DNA of 64,000 bases from Halorubrum sp. SD626R (GCF_001261915.1 NZ_CVRT01000106.1:1-64000); one strand, 5' to 3'; shown: positions 1 to 7,684, numbered from the stretch's first letter. Notes: generated by a model from the letters alone, not told the origin. Numbers and translations: made by a program.

Positions 1-331
1 ATCGTGAATGAAGCCAGACCAACCCCCCATCATACGCTTCAACCCATGCTGTCGGATCGTCCAACTCTCGCTGAAGGAGCTCTCGTTCACCGGAGTATAC
101 TCCGTGTTTGTCAAACCGGACGGCGACAAGAGATTTTGAGGCGGTCTCGTAGTATATCGCTCGCTCAGCCTCATGTCCAATACCGACAAGATCGCGACCG
201 TTCTCGAACCTGAAGAGATTCTCAGCCATTTTCGCGCCGTGGACAACCGATCGTTGAATCTGGAGTTCCTCGGCAAGATTCACGAATGTATCGCGGCGCC
301 GAATCTGCTCTTCCGAATTCGTCGTTGCCAT
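1..331 (-). CDS. Hypothetical haloarchaeal protein, 3' end cut by window edge
   Basis: An open minus-strand frame starts at an ATG (329-331) and runs off the left edge without a stop, giving at least 110 residues. It begins MATTNSEEQIRRRD and is acidic, with no membrane segment or recognisable motif in the visible part. Codon use looks haloarchaeal. It lies 79 bp downstream of a winged-helix gene on the same strand, so the two may be co-transcribed in the control region of the integrated element that ends near 2586. Function unknown. Confidence 0.55.
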   Translation of the reverse strand, partial: MATTNSEEQIRRRDTFVNLAEELQIQRSVVHGAKMAENLFRFENGRDLVGIGHEAERAIYYETASKSLVAVRFDKHGVYSGERELLQRELDDPTAWVEAYDGGLVWLHSR

Positions 332-410
332 ATCAGAGAGCACGGTAATCCGTGTAAAAGGAGTGAGCCACGGGCACGGAGTGGAACTGGAAGTGGTACC
401 GATGCGAGAG

Positions 411-662
411 TTACTCCAAGTCGTCGTTGTCGAGGTCGCCGGCGAGATACGCGCGTCCGCGGTCGGTTATCTTGTAGTATCCCGAGTCCACCCTCTCGAC
501 CAGGTCGTTGTTTCGGAGCTTGCGGAGACGCTTGTTGACGTAGTTGCGGGTGTAGTCGGTGTTGTACGCTAAGACCGCGGGAGAGAGAACGATCCCACTG
601 GATTCGAGAGTTTCGAGGATCCGGTCATCTCCCTGAGTCATCCACGAAACCCTTGGGCGCAT
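411..662 (-). CDS. Winged-helix DNA-binding protein, PhiH1-repressor-like
   Basis: An 83-residue protein with a compact winged-helix fold. Helices around residues 10-45 end in a recognition segment (YTRNYVNKRLRKL), followed by a beta-hairpin wing (LVERVDSGYYKITDRG) and an acidic tail. This layout is typical of the small haloarchaeal repressors related to the PhiH1 repressor, which sit in the control region of proviruses and integrative plasmids. Its position upstream of zinc-finger and integrase genes on the opposite strand fits a repressor of the element. The operator is not identified. The family call is by overall pattern, not by a database match. Confidence 0.7.
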   Translation of the reverse strand: MRPRVSWMTQGDDRILETLESSGIVLSPAVLAYNTDYTRNYVNKRLRKLRNNDLVERVDSGYYKITDRGRAYLAGDLDNDDLE

Positions 663-1045
663 GTGGAAGTGCTTCCGATACTGACCCTATATGTGTGACG
701 AGTTAGTCCATTCAGATACACACTTAGATTACTGTAGGAACACAAACAATGTACTAAATATAAGTAGGGCCGGTGTTTTGGGTCGACTAACGGAAGCACT
801 CTCGCGGACCCGTCGCTCTCTGATGGGTCCAGTTCGAAGGAAAGCGGACCTCGCTGTTGGAGCCAGCGGGCCCGCGTGGGCTTCCGTGAGGTAGCACGAA
901 AGCCATGCTCGACCACCACGCGACGGGGTTTGAAACCCCCGATCGACCGAGGAACCGCAACACAATCGCCGCGCGCGACTACTTTCAGTTTCACTGCCCG
1001 CGTCAGGATCTTTTCTTTTTAACCACCGTCCGTCGGTCGGAAGCG
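663..1045. other. Intergenic region, probable divergent promoters
   Basis: This 383-bp stretch separates the repressor-like gene (minus) from the zinc-finger gene (plus). It contains AT-rich TATA-like sequences near 688-695 (ctatatg, usable on the minus strand) and 755-764 (aaatataagt). Frames crossing it lack normal haloarchaeal codon bias, so I see no convincing gene. A regulatory RNA cannot be excluded, but I find no clear structure. Confidence 0.4.
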
Positions 1046-1306
1046 ATGCCTCCGAAAGAAGTTGTGCGGATCGAAGACCGGCAGGATAGGTGGCGGTTCG
1101 TGTGTCCCCGCGGCCACCGCTCGTGGGAACCGACGAATCACCATTTCTGGTGTCGCAACTGCGCCGCGAGCACTGACTACGACGGCGTGTTTCAGACCCT
1201 CCGCGACCGCAAGACTGGCGCCGAGTTGCCCCGCGATCGGGTGCGGCTAGTGACGCCGGTCGGCCCATACGACCGAGATCTCGACGGTAAGGAGGGATCC
1301 GCGTGA
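1046..1306 (+). CDS. Small zinc-finger protein of an integrated element
   Basis: An 86-residue protein starting at MPPKEVVRIEDR. It has one likely zinc site formed by a Cys/His pair (CPRGH, about residues 20-24) and a CxxC pair (CRNCA, about residues 37-41). An in-frame start at 905 exists, but the extra N-terminus has no coding character. Its stop overlaps the next start by 4 nt (GTGA), which implies translational coupling. Small zinc-finger genes before an integrase are common in haloarchaeal proviruses and plasmids. The role (DNA or RNA binding) is inferred only. Confidence 0.7.
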   Translation: MPPKEVVRIEDRQDRWRFVCPRGHRSWEPTNHHFWCRNCAASTDYDGVFQTLRDRKTGAELPRDRVRLVTPVGPYDRDLDGKEGSA

Positions 1307-1416
1307 GCGACGAGAACGGACACGCCGGGCGGATCGCGGAACAGCTGGCGATGTACGACGATGAGAACGGCGAAGGCAAAGAGAGCACCGAGGAGCGCGA
1401 GAACACCGATGGGTGA
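1303..1416 (+). CDS. 37-residue acidic peptide between zinc-finger and integrase genes
   Basis: A GTG-started frame coding for a 37-residue, Glu/Asp-rich peptide (VSDENGHAGRIAEQLAM at the start). It overlaps the zinc-finger gene stop by 4 nt, and its last 8 nt overlap the integrase start at 1409. The tight overlaps on both sides suggest a real coupled cistron despite the small size. No motif is recognised. It could alternatively be a non-coding bridge. Confidence 0.5.
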   Translation: MSDENGHAGRIAEQLAMYDDENGEGKESTEERENTDG

Positions 1417-2431
1417 CGACGATCTACAGGACATCCCGCCATCGGTCGCTCGGGATCTCTACCTCGATCAACGGCGCGAGGAAGTGAGCACGTCGACGCT
1501 CAAATCGCACCGATACCGGGTGGATCAGTTCGTCGAGTGGTGCGAGGAGAACGGGATACGGAGCATTTCGGAACTCGACGGGCTCGATCTCCACAACTAC
1601 CGGATCAAGCGTCGCGAGGAAGACGGGCTCAAGACGATCTCCCTACAGGGTCAACTCTCGACGATTCGCCAGTTCCTCCGTGTTTGTGCGAACGTTGAGG
1701 CCGTCGAAGAGGGCCTTCACGAGAAGATCATCCTTCCGTCCGTCCCGAAGTCAGAGCAGTCGAACGACGAGCTGCTTGCGAAGGGGGAAGCGGAGGCCGC
1801 GCTCGAATACCTGGACCAGTATCAGTACGCCTCGCGAGAACACGTCGAGCTGCTACTCCTGTGGCGTACGTCGATGCGTCGGGGCGGACTCCGGGCGCTC
1901 GACTTAGGCGACTTCGACCGCGAAGAGTCGGTTCTCGAAGTCCGCCACCGGCCCGAGAGTGAGACGCCGCTAAAAAACGGCGAGTGGTCGGAGCGCGACG
2001 TTCAGATTCAAGATTCGGTCCGGGACGCGTTGATCGCATTCATCGAAGGCCCACGGAAGGAAGTGGTCGACGACTACGATCGCGCTCCGCTATTGACGAC
2101 GACGCACGGCCGCGTCGCCCGCGGAACGGTAAAACAGGACATGTACCGGGTGACCCGGCCCTGTATGTACGGGGTCGAGTGTCCCCACGATCGCGACCCC
2201 GACGAGTGCGAGGCGACCGAAGCGCGCAAGGCGAGCAAGTGTCCGTCCTCGCGGTCGCCGCATGCTATTCGGACAGGATCGGTCACGGCCTACCTCGACG
2301 AGGGGACGCCGAAAGCGGTCCTCGGCGACCGGGTCGACATGACCGAGAAGACGATGGAAACGCACTACGACAAGGCGAGCAAGCGCGAGCGGATGTACCG
2401 CCGGACCGACTACTTGCCGGAGGATTTCTGA
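1409..2431 (+). CDS. Tyrosine recombinase (phage-type integrase)
   Basis: A 340-residue integrase. The N-terminal SAM-like core-binding domain (about residues 10-110; LKSHRYRVDQFVEWC) is followed by a catalytic domain with the first Arg in TSMRRGGLRAL, the box II pair in SPHAIRTGS and the Tyr nucleophile in METHYDKAS. Between them lies an unusual four-Cys cluster (C-x5-C, then two more Cys, about residues 250-280) shared with the second integrase at 4637-5656. The ATG at 1409 is chosen over the upstream in-frame start at 1361 because the added residues are basic and atypical. An att-like repeat lies 75 bp downstream, so this enzyme probably integrated the element to its left. Confidence 0.9.
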   Translation: MGDDDLQDIPPSVARDLYLDQRREEVSTSTLKSHRYRVDQFVEWCEENGIRSISELDGLDLHNYRIKRREEDGLKTISLQGQLSTIRQFLRVCANVEAVEEGLHEKIILPSVPKSEQSNDELLAKGEAEAALEYLDQYQYASREHVELLLLWRTSMRRGGLRALDLGDFDREESVLEVRHRPESETPLKNGEWSERDVQIQDSVRDALIAFIEGPRKEVVDDYDRAPLLTTTHGRVARGTVKQDMYRVTRPCMYGVECPHDRDPDECEATEARKASKCPSSRSPHAIRTGSVTAYLDEGTPKAVLGDRVDMTEKTMETHYDKASKRERMYRRTDYLPEDF

Positions 2432-2433
2432 CC

Positions 2434-2601
2434 ATGAACGCGACTATCGACGAGACAAATCCGATCCCGACCGACGAGGGGCATCACCGATCATTCAGCC
2501 GCTACCCGTGTTGGCCCACCTTAATTGAATTCGGGCTCCGCCCGAATGAATTGGTGGGCTGGGACTCCCCAGCCACCCAATTTCGTTGGACAACAAACTG
2601 A
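2434..2601 (+). CDS. Short ORF truncated by the att repeat
   Basis: A 55-codon frame starts at an ATG two bases after the integrase stop (MNATIDETNPIPTDEG). The first 25 codons look haloarchaeal. The rest is read straight through the structured att repeat (2506-2586), so the present C-terminus is probably an integration product. It may be the remnant of a small gene downstream of the integrase. No function is recognisable. Confidence 0.35.
   Translation: MNATIDETNPIPTDEGHHRSFSRYPCWPTLIEFGLRPNELVGWDSPATQFRWTTN
2506..2586 (+). repeat. Structured att-like repeat, copy 1
   Basis: The 15-nt head (2506-2520, CCGTGTTGGCCCACC, like a tRNA 3' end) and the tail (about 2551-2586) recur at 5813-5894. 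The middle differs in sequence but keeps a hairpin. GCCCACC (2514-2520) can pair with GGTGGGC (2553-2559) around an inner stem ATTCGGG/CCCGAAT (2529-2535/2541-2547). The tail forms a second hairpin, GGCTGGG/CCCAGCC (2557-2563/2568-2574), with an ACTC loop. One copy follows each integrase-bearing element, so it is probably an attachment site. It could also act as a terminator. Confidence 0.6.
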
Positions 2602-3595
2602 AGAGAGGTATCTTTCTCAGTTGATTTGAACCACAATACTCGCGAGGGTCTGCGCTGTCCAACGATTAGGGCATAGCCGAGCCTCGATGCGTTACGACGC
2701 TGGGTAGGCGTCATCAGGAGTAGACACCCAGTCAAATAGTTAGATAATTTACTGTGAATTAACTCATAAAGTTCATCGAATAACTATCAGTTATAATATT
2801 AAGAGTGTTAGGATAACACCAAGCGCGATAGGCAAGATCAGATCCAGCCCAGACCTCTCATTATAGAATCCCACGGCACCGTAGCGTGAATAAAGAAAAT
2901 CAACCGGATACTGTATTATAATTGCAGAAATAAGGAACACAAATGCCTTGGCGACAGATCCTGTGGTTACTGCAAGGAACCCCCAGAACAGTCCATAAAA
3001 GATGGCAATACCCACAATTAAGAAAATTGTCATCGACTTACGATTACGTGGCTTTTCAAGTTCTTTCGGTTGTAATCTAGAAAGTACGTCGGGGATATTG
3101 TCAGCGTTTGAGAAATAAACGAACCGTCCTGTCGAATCAATTAGATAGTCAGATAGGGGTGAAAAAATAGTACCTTGAGCAGTTACCGCCGCATTATTAG
3201 CCAACATCGCAGCGTAGATGGCAAGGTCTCCAAACAACTCTTCCTGTATAACAACCCAGAAGATGAACATTAGAATAACAAAAGTAGTGACCACGAGTAA
3301 GTGAGGAACGCTACTCAGCACGTTGGAGATCATCTGACTAATTGAGAATATCTGTGCGAATATTAGCACATAACTCAAAGAGAGTATGAGAATTCGTGTT
3401 CCTTCAAAAATATTTGTGCTATCCTTCAAACTATTAGAAATCGCAATCCGTCTTAATAATGTTACAAATAGTAAGAGATATGCAAAAAACCTCAAAACGG
3501 ACAGATATTGCGTGACTGGTGTAGTTCCGAGAGTGACCGTTGCGAGTAATGCTGTAAGTGTAATCTCAAAATCAACATCCGAGGTGCTATCTTCA

Positions 3596-3603
3596 TCAAA
3601 TAT
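3596..3603. repeat. Target-site duplication, left copy
   Basis: The 8-bp sequence TCAAATAT directly abuts the left inverted repeat of the insertion sequence and is repeated exactly at 4542-4549. Confidence 0.9.
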
Positions 3604-3655
3604 GGCTTTGGTGAATCGCTGTAAGGCGGCGGGATAGGTCGTCAAATCAAAGGAA

Positions 3656-3704
3656 GTGAAGCGGGAAATCGGCGATGATCTATGTCGAAGATCTCCCGCT
3701 TCAC
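3656..3704 (+). promoter_or_regulatory. Inverted repeat enclosing the transposase start codon
   Basis: GTGAAGCGGGA at 3656-3666 is the exact reverse complement of 3694-3704. The 27-nt loop contains the transposase ATG (3682-3684). In a transcript entering from outside the IS this 11-bp stem would bury the start codon. A transcript starting inside the loop would escape it. This resembles known insertion-sequence strategies against impinging transcription, but the role here is inferred. Confidence 0.5.
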
Positions 3705-4509
3705 GAGCAAAGCGGTGTCGTTGGCTAAAAATGCTGTTGGTGGTCGAGGCGAAGCCGCCGCCCCCGAAGGGGGTGGGGGCTTCGCCGATTACGCCGTCGT
3801 TTCGCTCCACTGTCTCCGGATTTACCTAGAGAAATCCTACCGCGAGGCGCTTGATCTGCTGAGTGAGATGCCACAAATAGTGGCCGAAATTGGCTTTGGT
3901 CCGGGCGACCTCCCGCATCACTCGACGCTAGTAAAGGCGCTTGATAGGTTAGAAATAAAGATCTGGCGAGTGCTGCTGCGCCTTTCGGCGCAGCTGCACG
4001 ACACCGCCGATCACGCTGCGATGGACGCGACGTTCTTCGACCGCGAAACCGCCAGCAAGCACTACTGCCGCCGGACAAACTACCGCGTTCAAACGCTGAA
4101 AACGACCGCGCTCGTCGATACGAAAACACAAGCTGTGCTCGACGTTCACTGTACGACCGAGAAACGTCACGACACCCAGATCGGCTGGCAACTCGCCCTC
4201 CGCAACGCGGGCAAGATTGCCAGCCTCGCCGCCGACAAAGGCTACGATTGGCAGCAATTTCGCGAGAAATTGCGCGAAGAGGGCGTGAGACCGCTGATCA
4301 AGCACCGTGAGTTCCGACCCATCGACTGCGCGCATAACGCGCGCATCGATGGGTCTCTGTACGGCCAAAGAGCACTGTCTGAGACCGTCTTCTCGACGAT
4401 CAAGCGCACGCTCGGCCACACGGTGCGTGCCCGAGCGTGGTACCGCGAATTTCGTGAGATCGTTTTGATGTGTGCGGTCTACAACATCAAGCGAGCCGTG
4501 AAACCGTGA
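3682..4509 (+). CDS. IS5-family transposase
   Basis: A 275-residue DDE transposase. The catalytic acidic residues can be placed in DATFFDRE (about residue 114), in ADKGYDWQQF (about residue 193) and in LSETVFSTIKR (about residue 236). The last has the E-x6-K/R spacing typical of IS5 enzymes. The Gly/Glu-rich N-terminal segment (GGRGEAAAPEGGGGF) is unusual but common in haloarchaeal ISH1-type enzymes. It spans nearly the whole element between intact inverted repeats and has no internal stop, so it is probably active. Confidence 0.9.
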   Translation: MSKISRFTSKAVSLAKNAVGGRGEAAAPEGGGGFADYAVVSLHCLRIYLEKSYREALDLLSEMPQIVAEIGFGPGDLPHHSTLVKALDRLEIKIWRVLLRLSAQLHDTADHAAMDATFFDRETASKHYCRRTNYRVQTLKTTALVDTKTQAVLDVHCTTEKRHDTQIGWQLALRNAGKIASLAADKGYDWQQFREKLREEGVRPLIKHREFRPIDCAHNARIDGSLYGQRALSETVFSTIKRTLGHTVRARAWYREFREIVLMCAVYNIKRAVKP

Positions 4510-4541
4510 AGTCGAACGCCTTCTGGCGATTCACCAGAGCC

Positions 4542-4549
4542 TCAAATAT
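4542..4549. repeat. Target-site duplication, right copy
   Basis: TCAAATAT follows the right inverted repeat directly and equals 3596-3603. Removing the IS and one copy restores the membrane-protein frame. Confidence 0.9.
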
Positions 4550-4636
4550 TCTTTCAGGTGAAATTCTTGAAGCCGTGCCCATATCTGACGAAAGGCTGAC
4601 GATAAGAAAATAGTTGTCGGCAGAAACTCAAGTCAT

Positions 4637-5656
4637 TTAGATATCACTTAAATAGTCACGCCGTTGATTAGATTTCTCTTTCTCAGTGCGTCGATCGTAG
4701 TGTTTCTCTAAAACATCCAAACTGACATTCATCCGGTCACCAACCATCTTTTCGGGGACATCTTCTGTCAAGTGGTGCGTGATAGACCCTCTGCGGATGG
4801 CATGAGGACTAACGCTCGAAGGACATAGGCTGGCCTTGTATTGGCCCATGGCTTCACACTGGTCTATCTCGCGGTCGTGAGGACAATTGCCTGTATACAC
4901 ACAGGGACGCGTCGCACGGTAGATGCTATCTCGGAGAGAACTTTTGCTTACTCGCCCATACCTGCTGGTGAACAGAGGCTCGCGTCCGAAATCATCCTCC
5001 GCCTCGATGCGTTTGTACTCTATGTATACGTCTAAAGCATCGCATACACCATCTGATAACCCAACAAAACGTTCACCATCCTTCTTATTCTTCAGTCGCG
5101 TCTCTGTCTCTGGTCGGTGACGGATCTCGACATACTGCTCGTCAGGGTCGTAGTCATTTAGATCGAGTCCGTGTGCCGCACCAATACGCATTCCACCATA
5201 CCAGAGGAGTTCTATCAGAGCGTGGGTGCGTGTTCCCCACTCGAACTGCCGCATATATTCGAGTAGTTGTTCAGCGTCTTCAGAATCGAGCATCGCATCA
5301 CGTTGATCCTCGTGCTGGGACAAATCAGGGAGAATGATCTTGTCGTGAAGCCCGTCTTCCACGGCGTCGATGCGTTCACACCACTTGATGAATACTCGCA
5401 ATGTAGACAGTTGCGTGACCATCGTGACGTTGTTCAGGTCACCATCCTCACGCCGCCACATCGAATATCGTTGGAGATCGCGTCCCGTTAGATTGTTCAG
5501 ATTGTGTAGATCCTCTTGCTCTTCAGACCACCGGACAAAGTGCTTGAGACGGTAGTGGTGAGCCTGAATCGTTGACTCCGACACCTCCTGCTTACGCTGT
5601 TCGAGATACATTTCCTTTGCCTCAGCCACCTCGATGGGTTCGAGATCTTCGTTCAT
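4637..5656 (-). CDS. Tyrosine recombinase, paralogue of the integrase at 1409
   Basis: A 339-residue integrase clearly related to the first one. It has the same SAM-like N-terminal domain (QAHHYRLKHFVRW), the Arg in YGGMRIGAA, box II SPHAIRRGS and the nucleophile region LEKHYDRRT. The four-Cys cluster (CVYTGNC ... CEAMG ... CPSS) is conserved. The start at MNEDLEP is preferred; an in-frame ATG 21 nt upstream is possible. It is transcribed away from the right att repeat (5813-5894) and lies close to it, as expected for the integrase of a ~3.3-kb element bounded by the two repeats. Confidence 0.9.
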   Translation of the reverse strand: MNEDLEPIEVAEAKEMYLEQRKQEVSESTIQAHHYRLKHFVRWSEEQEDLHNLNNLTGRDLQRYSMWRREDGDLNNVTMVTQLSTLRVFIKWCERIDAVEDGLHDKIILPDLSQHEDQRDAMLDSEDAEQLLEYMRQFEWGTRTHALIELLWYGGMRIGAAHGLDLNDYDPDEQYVEIRHRPETETRLKNKKDGERFVGLSDGVCDALDVYIEYKRIEAEDDFGREPLFTSRYGRVSKSSLRDSIYRATRPCVYTGNCPHDREIDQCEAMGQYKASLCPSSVSPHAIRRGSITHHLTEDVPEKMVGDRMNVSLDVLEKHYDRRTEKEKSNQRRDYLSDI

Positions 5657-5733
5657 GTCTGATCGAATCCGGATCACAAAGATCGAGAGGCAAACACGGG
5701 AGCGCTCACACGCAGGATAGCCACTCGAATTGA

Positions 5734-5827
5734 GCCTCTCACGCGATAATGTCCGAAGCGCCGAAATGCCCGTTAGGGCACGCGAGAGGCGCTGAGGTCC
5801 ACGCGTTCAAATCCGTGTTGGCCCACC
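5734..5827 (+). other. Structured segment with a tRNA 3'-end-like sequence
   Basis: GCCTCTC-A-CGCG (5734-5745) pairs with CGCGAGAGGC (5781-5790), enclosing a TGCCC/GGGCA hairpin with a GTTA loop (5767-5780). It is followed by GAGGTCCACG, a GTTCAAATC T-loop and TTGGCCCA, which look like the variable region, T-arm and acceptor 3' strand of a tRNA beginning GGGCCAA. One extra base breaks the T-stem, and no matching 5' acceptor strand is present, so it is not a functional tRNA. I read it as a tRNA 3' fragment carried in an attachment site. Confidence 0.45.
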
Positions 5828-5894
5828 TGCTTCGCGGGCGGCCTTCGGCCGCTCGGGATTGGTGGGCTGGGACTCCCCAGCCACCCAATTTCGT
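5813..5894 (+). repeat. Structured att-like repeat, copy 2
   Basis: It shares the 15-nt head (5813-5827) and the 37-nt tail (about 5858-5894) with copy 1 at 2506-2586. The inner hairpin has a different sequence (GCGGCC/GGCCGC around TTC, about 5838-5852) but the same position. The GCCCACC/GGTGGGC closing stem and the GGCTGGG/CCCAGCC hairpin are identical. It marks the junction between the integrated elements and the GC-rich core genome that starts with threonine synthase. Confidence 0.6.
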
Positions 5895-6014
5895 CGTTCT
5901 AATCTCCTAGTGACGCCGCTACATCATCGAGAGCGCGTTCGGGACGTGTCCAATCGAGACGGTCGCCCGTTCCCCGTGATCAGTCATTTGTAGGCCGCGC
6001 GCAGAGGAGACGGT

Positions 6015-7214
6015 ATGGACCGACTGGCCTGTTACGACTGCGGCGAAACGTACGCGTTCGGCGACGCGGTCCGCTGTCGCTGCGGCGAGCCGCTCTGGTT
6101 CGAGGCCGACACCGCGGCGTTCGATTGGCCCGACGCGGGCGGAGCGCCGGAGAACGACGCGACGCTCGGCGGGGACACCCTCTGGCGCTACGAGCCCGTG
6201 CTCCCCGCGGCGGCGCCGACCGGGTTCGCCGCCGCTGCAGGGGGGACGCCGCTGTTCCGGGCGCCGTCGATCGAACCGCCGGACGGCCCGCGGATCCACC
6301 TCAAAGTCGAGGGGACCAACCCGACGGGGAGCTTCAAGGACCGGGGAACGGCCGTCGGTATCTGTCGGGTCGACGGCCCGGTCGGGACGGTCTCCCACGG
6401 CAACATGGCGCTGAGCGTCGCCGCTCACGCCGCCGCGGCGGACCGCGAAGCGGTCATCCTCGTGGCCGAGGACACGCCCGACTCCCGGCTCGCGATGATC
6501 GCCCAACACGACCCGCACCTGTTCCGGGTCCGCGGCGACTACGGGCGGCTCTATCACGACACCGTCGAACGCGACCTCGGCGCCGCGTTCCTCAACTCGG
6601 ACGCCCCGCTCCGGGTGGCCGGGCAGAAGACGGTCGCGTACGAGATCTGCGAGGCGTTCGCCCCCGACGCCCCCGACGCGATCGTCTTGCCGGTCAGCAG
6701 CGGCGGGCAGGCGAGCGGCGTCTGGAAGGCGCTCCGAGAGCTGGACGCGGCCGGCCTGGTCTCGTCGGTACCGCGGATCTACCTCGCGCAGGCCGCGCGG
6801 TGCGATCCGATCGCGCGAGCCTACCGATGCGGGGAGTCACGCGTCGAACCGGTCGAGGGGGAGCCGACGGCGGCCGTCTCGATCAACAACGCCGACCCCC
6901 CGAGCGGGAACCGGGCGCTGGCCGCCGTCGCGGAGACGGGCGGGAGCGTCGTCTCCGTCCCCGAGGAGGCGATGATCGACGAGACGGACCGTCTCGCGGC
7001 CGACGCCGGCGTCTCCGTCGAGCCGTCCTGCGCCGTGGCCACGGCCGCCGTGCGGGAGCTCGCTGCGGCGGGCGAGTTCGACGCCGCGGACGAGGTCGCC
7101 GCGATACTGACCGGGTCGGGGTACAAGTACGGGCCGTCCGATCCCGACACCTCGTCGGTTCGGGAGGTCGACCGGGCGGACATCCCCGCCGCGGTCCGCG
7201 ATGCGGTGTCGTGA
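6015..7214 (+). CDS. thrC: Threonine synthase-like PLP enzyme
   Basis: A 399-residue fold-type II PLP enzyme. An N-terminal rubredoxin-like zinc ribbon (CYDCG ... CRCG, residues 6-24) precedes the catalytic domain. Lys108 in NPTGSFKDRG is the expected Schiff-base lysine, SHGNMALS binds the substrate carboxylate region, and PVSSGGQASG is the phosphate-binding loop. The family converts O-phosphohomoserine to threonine. Haloarchaea carry several paralogues and some may act on other substrates, so the exact reaction is likely rather than certain. It stands alone just right of the integrated elements. Confidence 0.85.
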   Translation: MDRLACYDCGETYAFGDAVRCRCGEPLWFEADTAAFDWPDAGGAPENDATLGGDTLWRYEPVLPAAAPTGFAAAAGGTPLFRAPSIEPPDGPRIHLKVEGTNPTGSFKDRGTAVGICRVDGPVGTVSHGNMALSVAAHAAAADREAVILVAEDTPDSRLAMIAQHDPHLFRVRGDYGRLYHDTVERDLGAAFLNSDAPLRVAGQKTVAYEICEAFAPDAPDAIVLPVSSGGQASGVWKALRELDAAGLVSSVPRIYLAQAARCDPIARAYRCGESRVEPVEGEPTAAVSINNADPPSGNRALAAVAETGGSVVSVPEEAMIDETDRLAADAGVSVEPSCAVATAAVRELAAAGEFDAADEVAAILTGSGYKYGPSDPDTSSVREVDRADIPAAVRDAVS

Positions 7215-7231
7215 GCCGCCGCAACCGGTCG

Positions 7232-7684
7232 CTATCGATCTTCCCGTCGGTTAGCGGCGTCGTATCGCCGGACTAGCGCGCCGACGAACCGGAACTTCAG
7301 CCCCATCGAAACCGCGCCTGCGAGGCCGGCTCGGAGGGGTCGCCGGCGATACGCGGCGACGAACGCGTACGCCGAGACGGGGACGTTGAGCAGGTTGAGC
7401 CGGTTCGGATGCGTGAGGTCGAAGAGGCCCGCCTCCCGTTCGCGGGTCCACCAGCGTTCGGCCAGCACCGCGCGAGTCATCCGCGCGTCGTCGGTTTCCG
7501 GCGGGGAGAACAGGACCGGGTTCACCGCGGCGAACAGGAGGGCGGCGCCCGCGAGCCGCGGCTTCCGGTGATAGACGGCGAAGAGGAGCACCGGCAGCAG
7601 GACCGCGCGGCTCCAGCCGCTCTTCGGATCGGAGTGGCGGCGCCAGAACCGCTCCTCGAAGTCGTTCGGCAGGGTCGGGGCCAC
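7232..7684 (-). CDS. Small membrane protein, DUF6653-like
   Basis: A 150-residue protein beginning MAPTLPNDFEERFWRRHSDP. It has an amphipathic N-terminus, hydrophobic helices (about residues 27-60 and 100-125) and a basic tail. The FWRRHxxPxSGWxR opening is, to my recollection, characteristic of the haloarchaeal DUF6653 family, whose function is unknown. It is convergent with threonine synthase, 18 bp away. Confidence 0.65.
   Translation of the reverse strand: MAPTLPNDFEERFWRRHSDPKSGWSRAVLLPVLLFAVYHRKPRLAGAALLFAAVNPVLFSPPETDDARMTRAVLAERWWTREREAGLFDLTHPNRLNLLNVPVSAYAFVAAYRRRPLRAGLAGAVSMGLKFRFVGALVRRYDAANRREDR

Larger units (their letters stand above)
3604..4541 (+). mobile_element. IS5-family (ISH1-like) insertion sequence, 938 bp
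   Basis: Terminal inverted repeats of 25 nt lie at 3604-3628 and 4517-4541 and match at 21 of 25 positions (shared core TGGTGAATCGC). Flanking 8-bp direct repeats TCAAATAT prove the exact insertion boundaries. One transposase gene fills the element. An 8-bp duplication and a ~270-residue DDE transposase fit the ISH1 group of the IS5 family. The exact IS name needs a database comparison. The insertion is recent in the sense that the host frame can still be rebuilt without error. Confidence 0.9.
2791..4582 (-). pseudogene. Multi-pass membrane protein gene interrupted by an insertion sequence
   Basis: Joining 4582-4542 to 3595-2791 and dropping one copy of the 8-bp target duplication restores one 281-residue frame. 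It starts at MGTASRISPERIFDED and continues in phase into the long downstream part. The product has about six hydrophobic segments (for example VLRFFAYLLLFVTLL and FWGFLAVTTGSVAKAFVFL) and no recognised domain. The insertion removes the first 13 codons from the rest. A 339-residue read-through frame starting inside the IS exists, but its N-terminus is IS sequence. Original function unknown; probably cargo of the small element between the two att repeats. Confidence 0.75.

Noticed and set aside
3604-3810. N-terminal part of a 339-residue membrane protein reading through the IS
   Set aside because: The first part is IS sequence. The inverted repeats and target duplication show that the gene originally continued at 4542-4582.
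5734-5827. Functional tRNA gene before the second att repeat
   Set aside because: The T-stem is broken by an extra base and no GGGCCAA acceptor 5' strand or proper anticodon arm can be placed.
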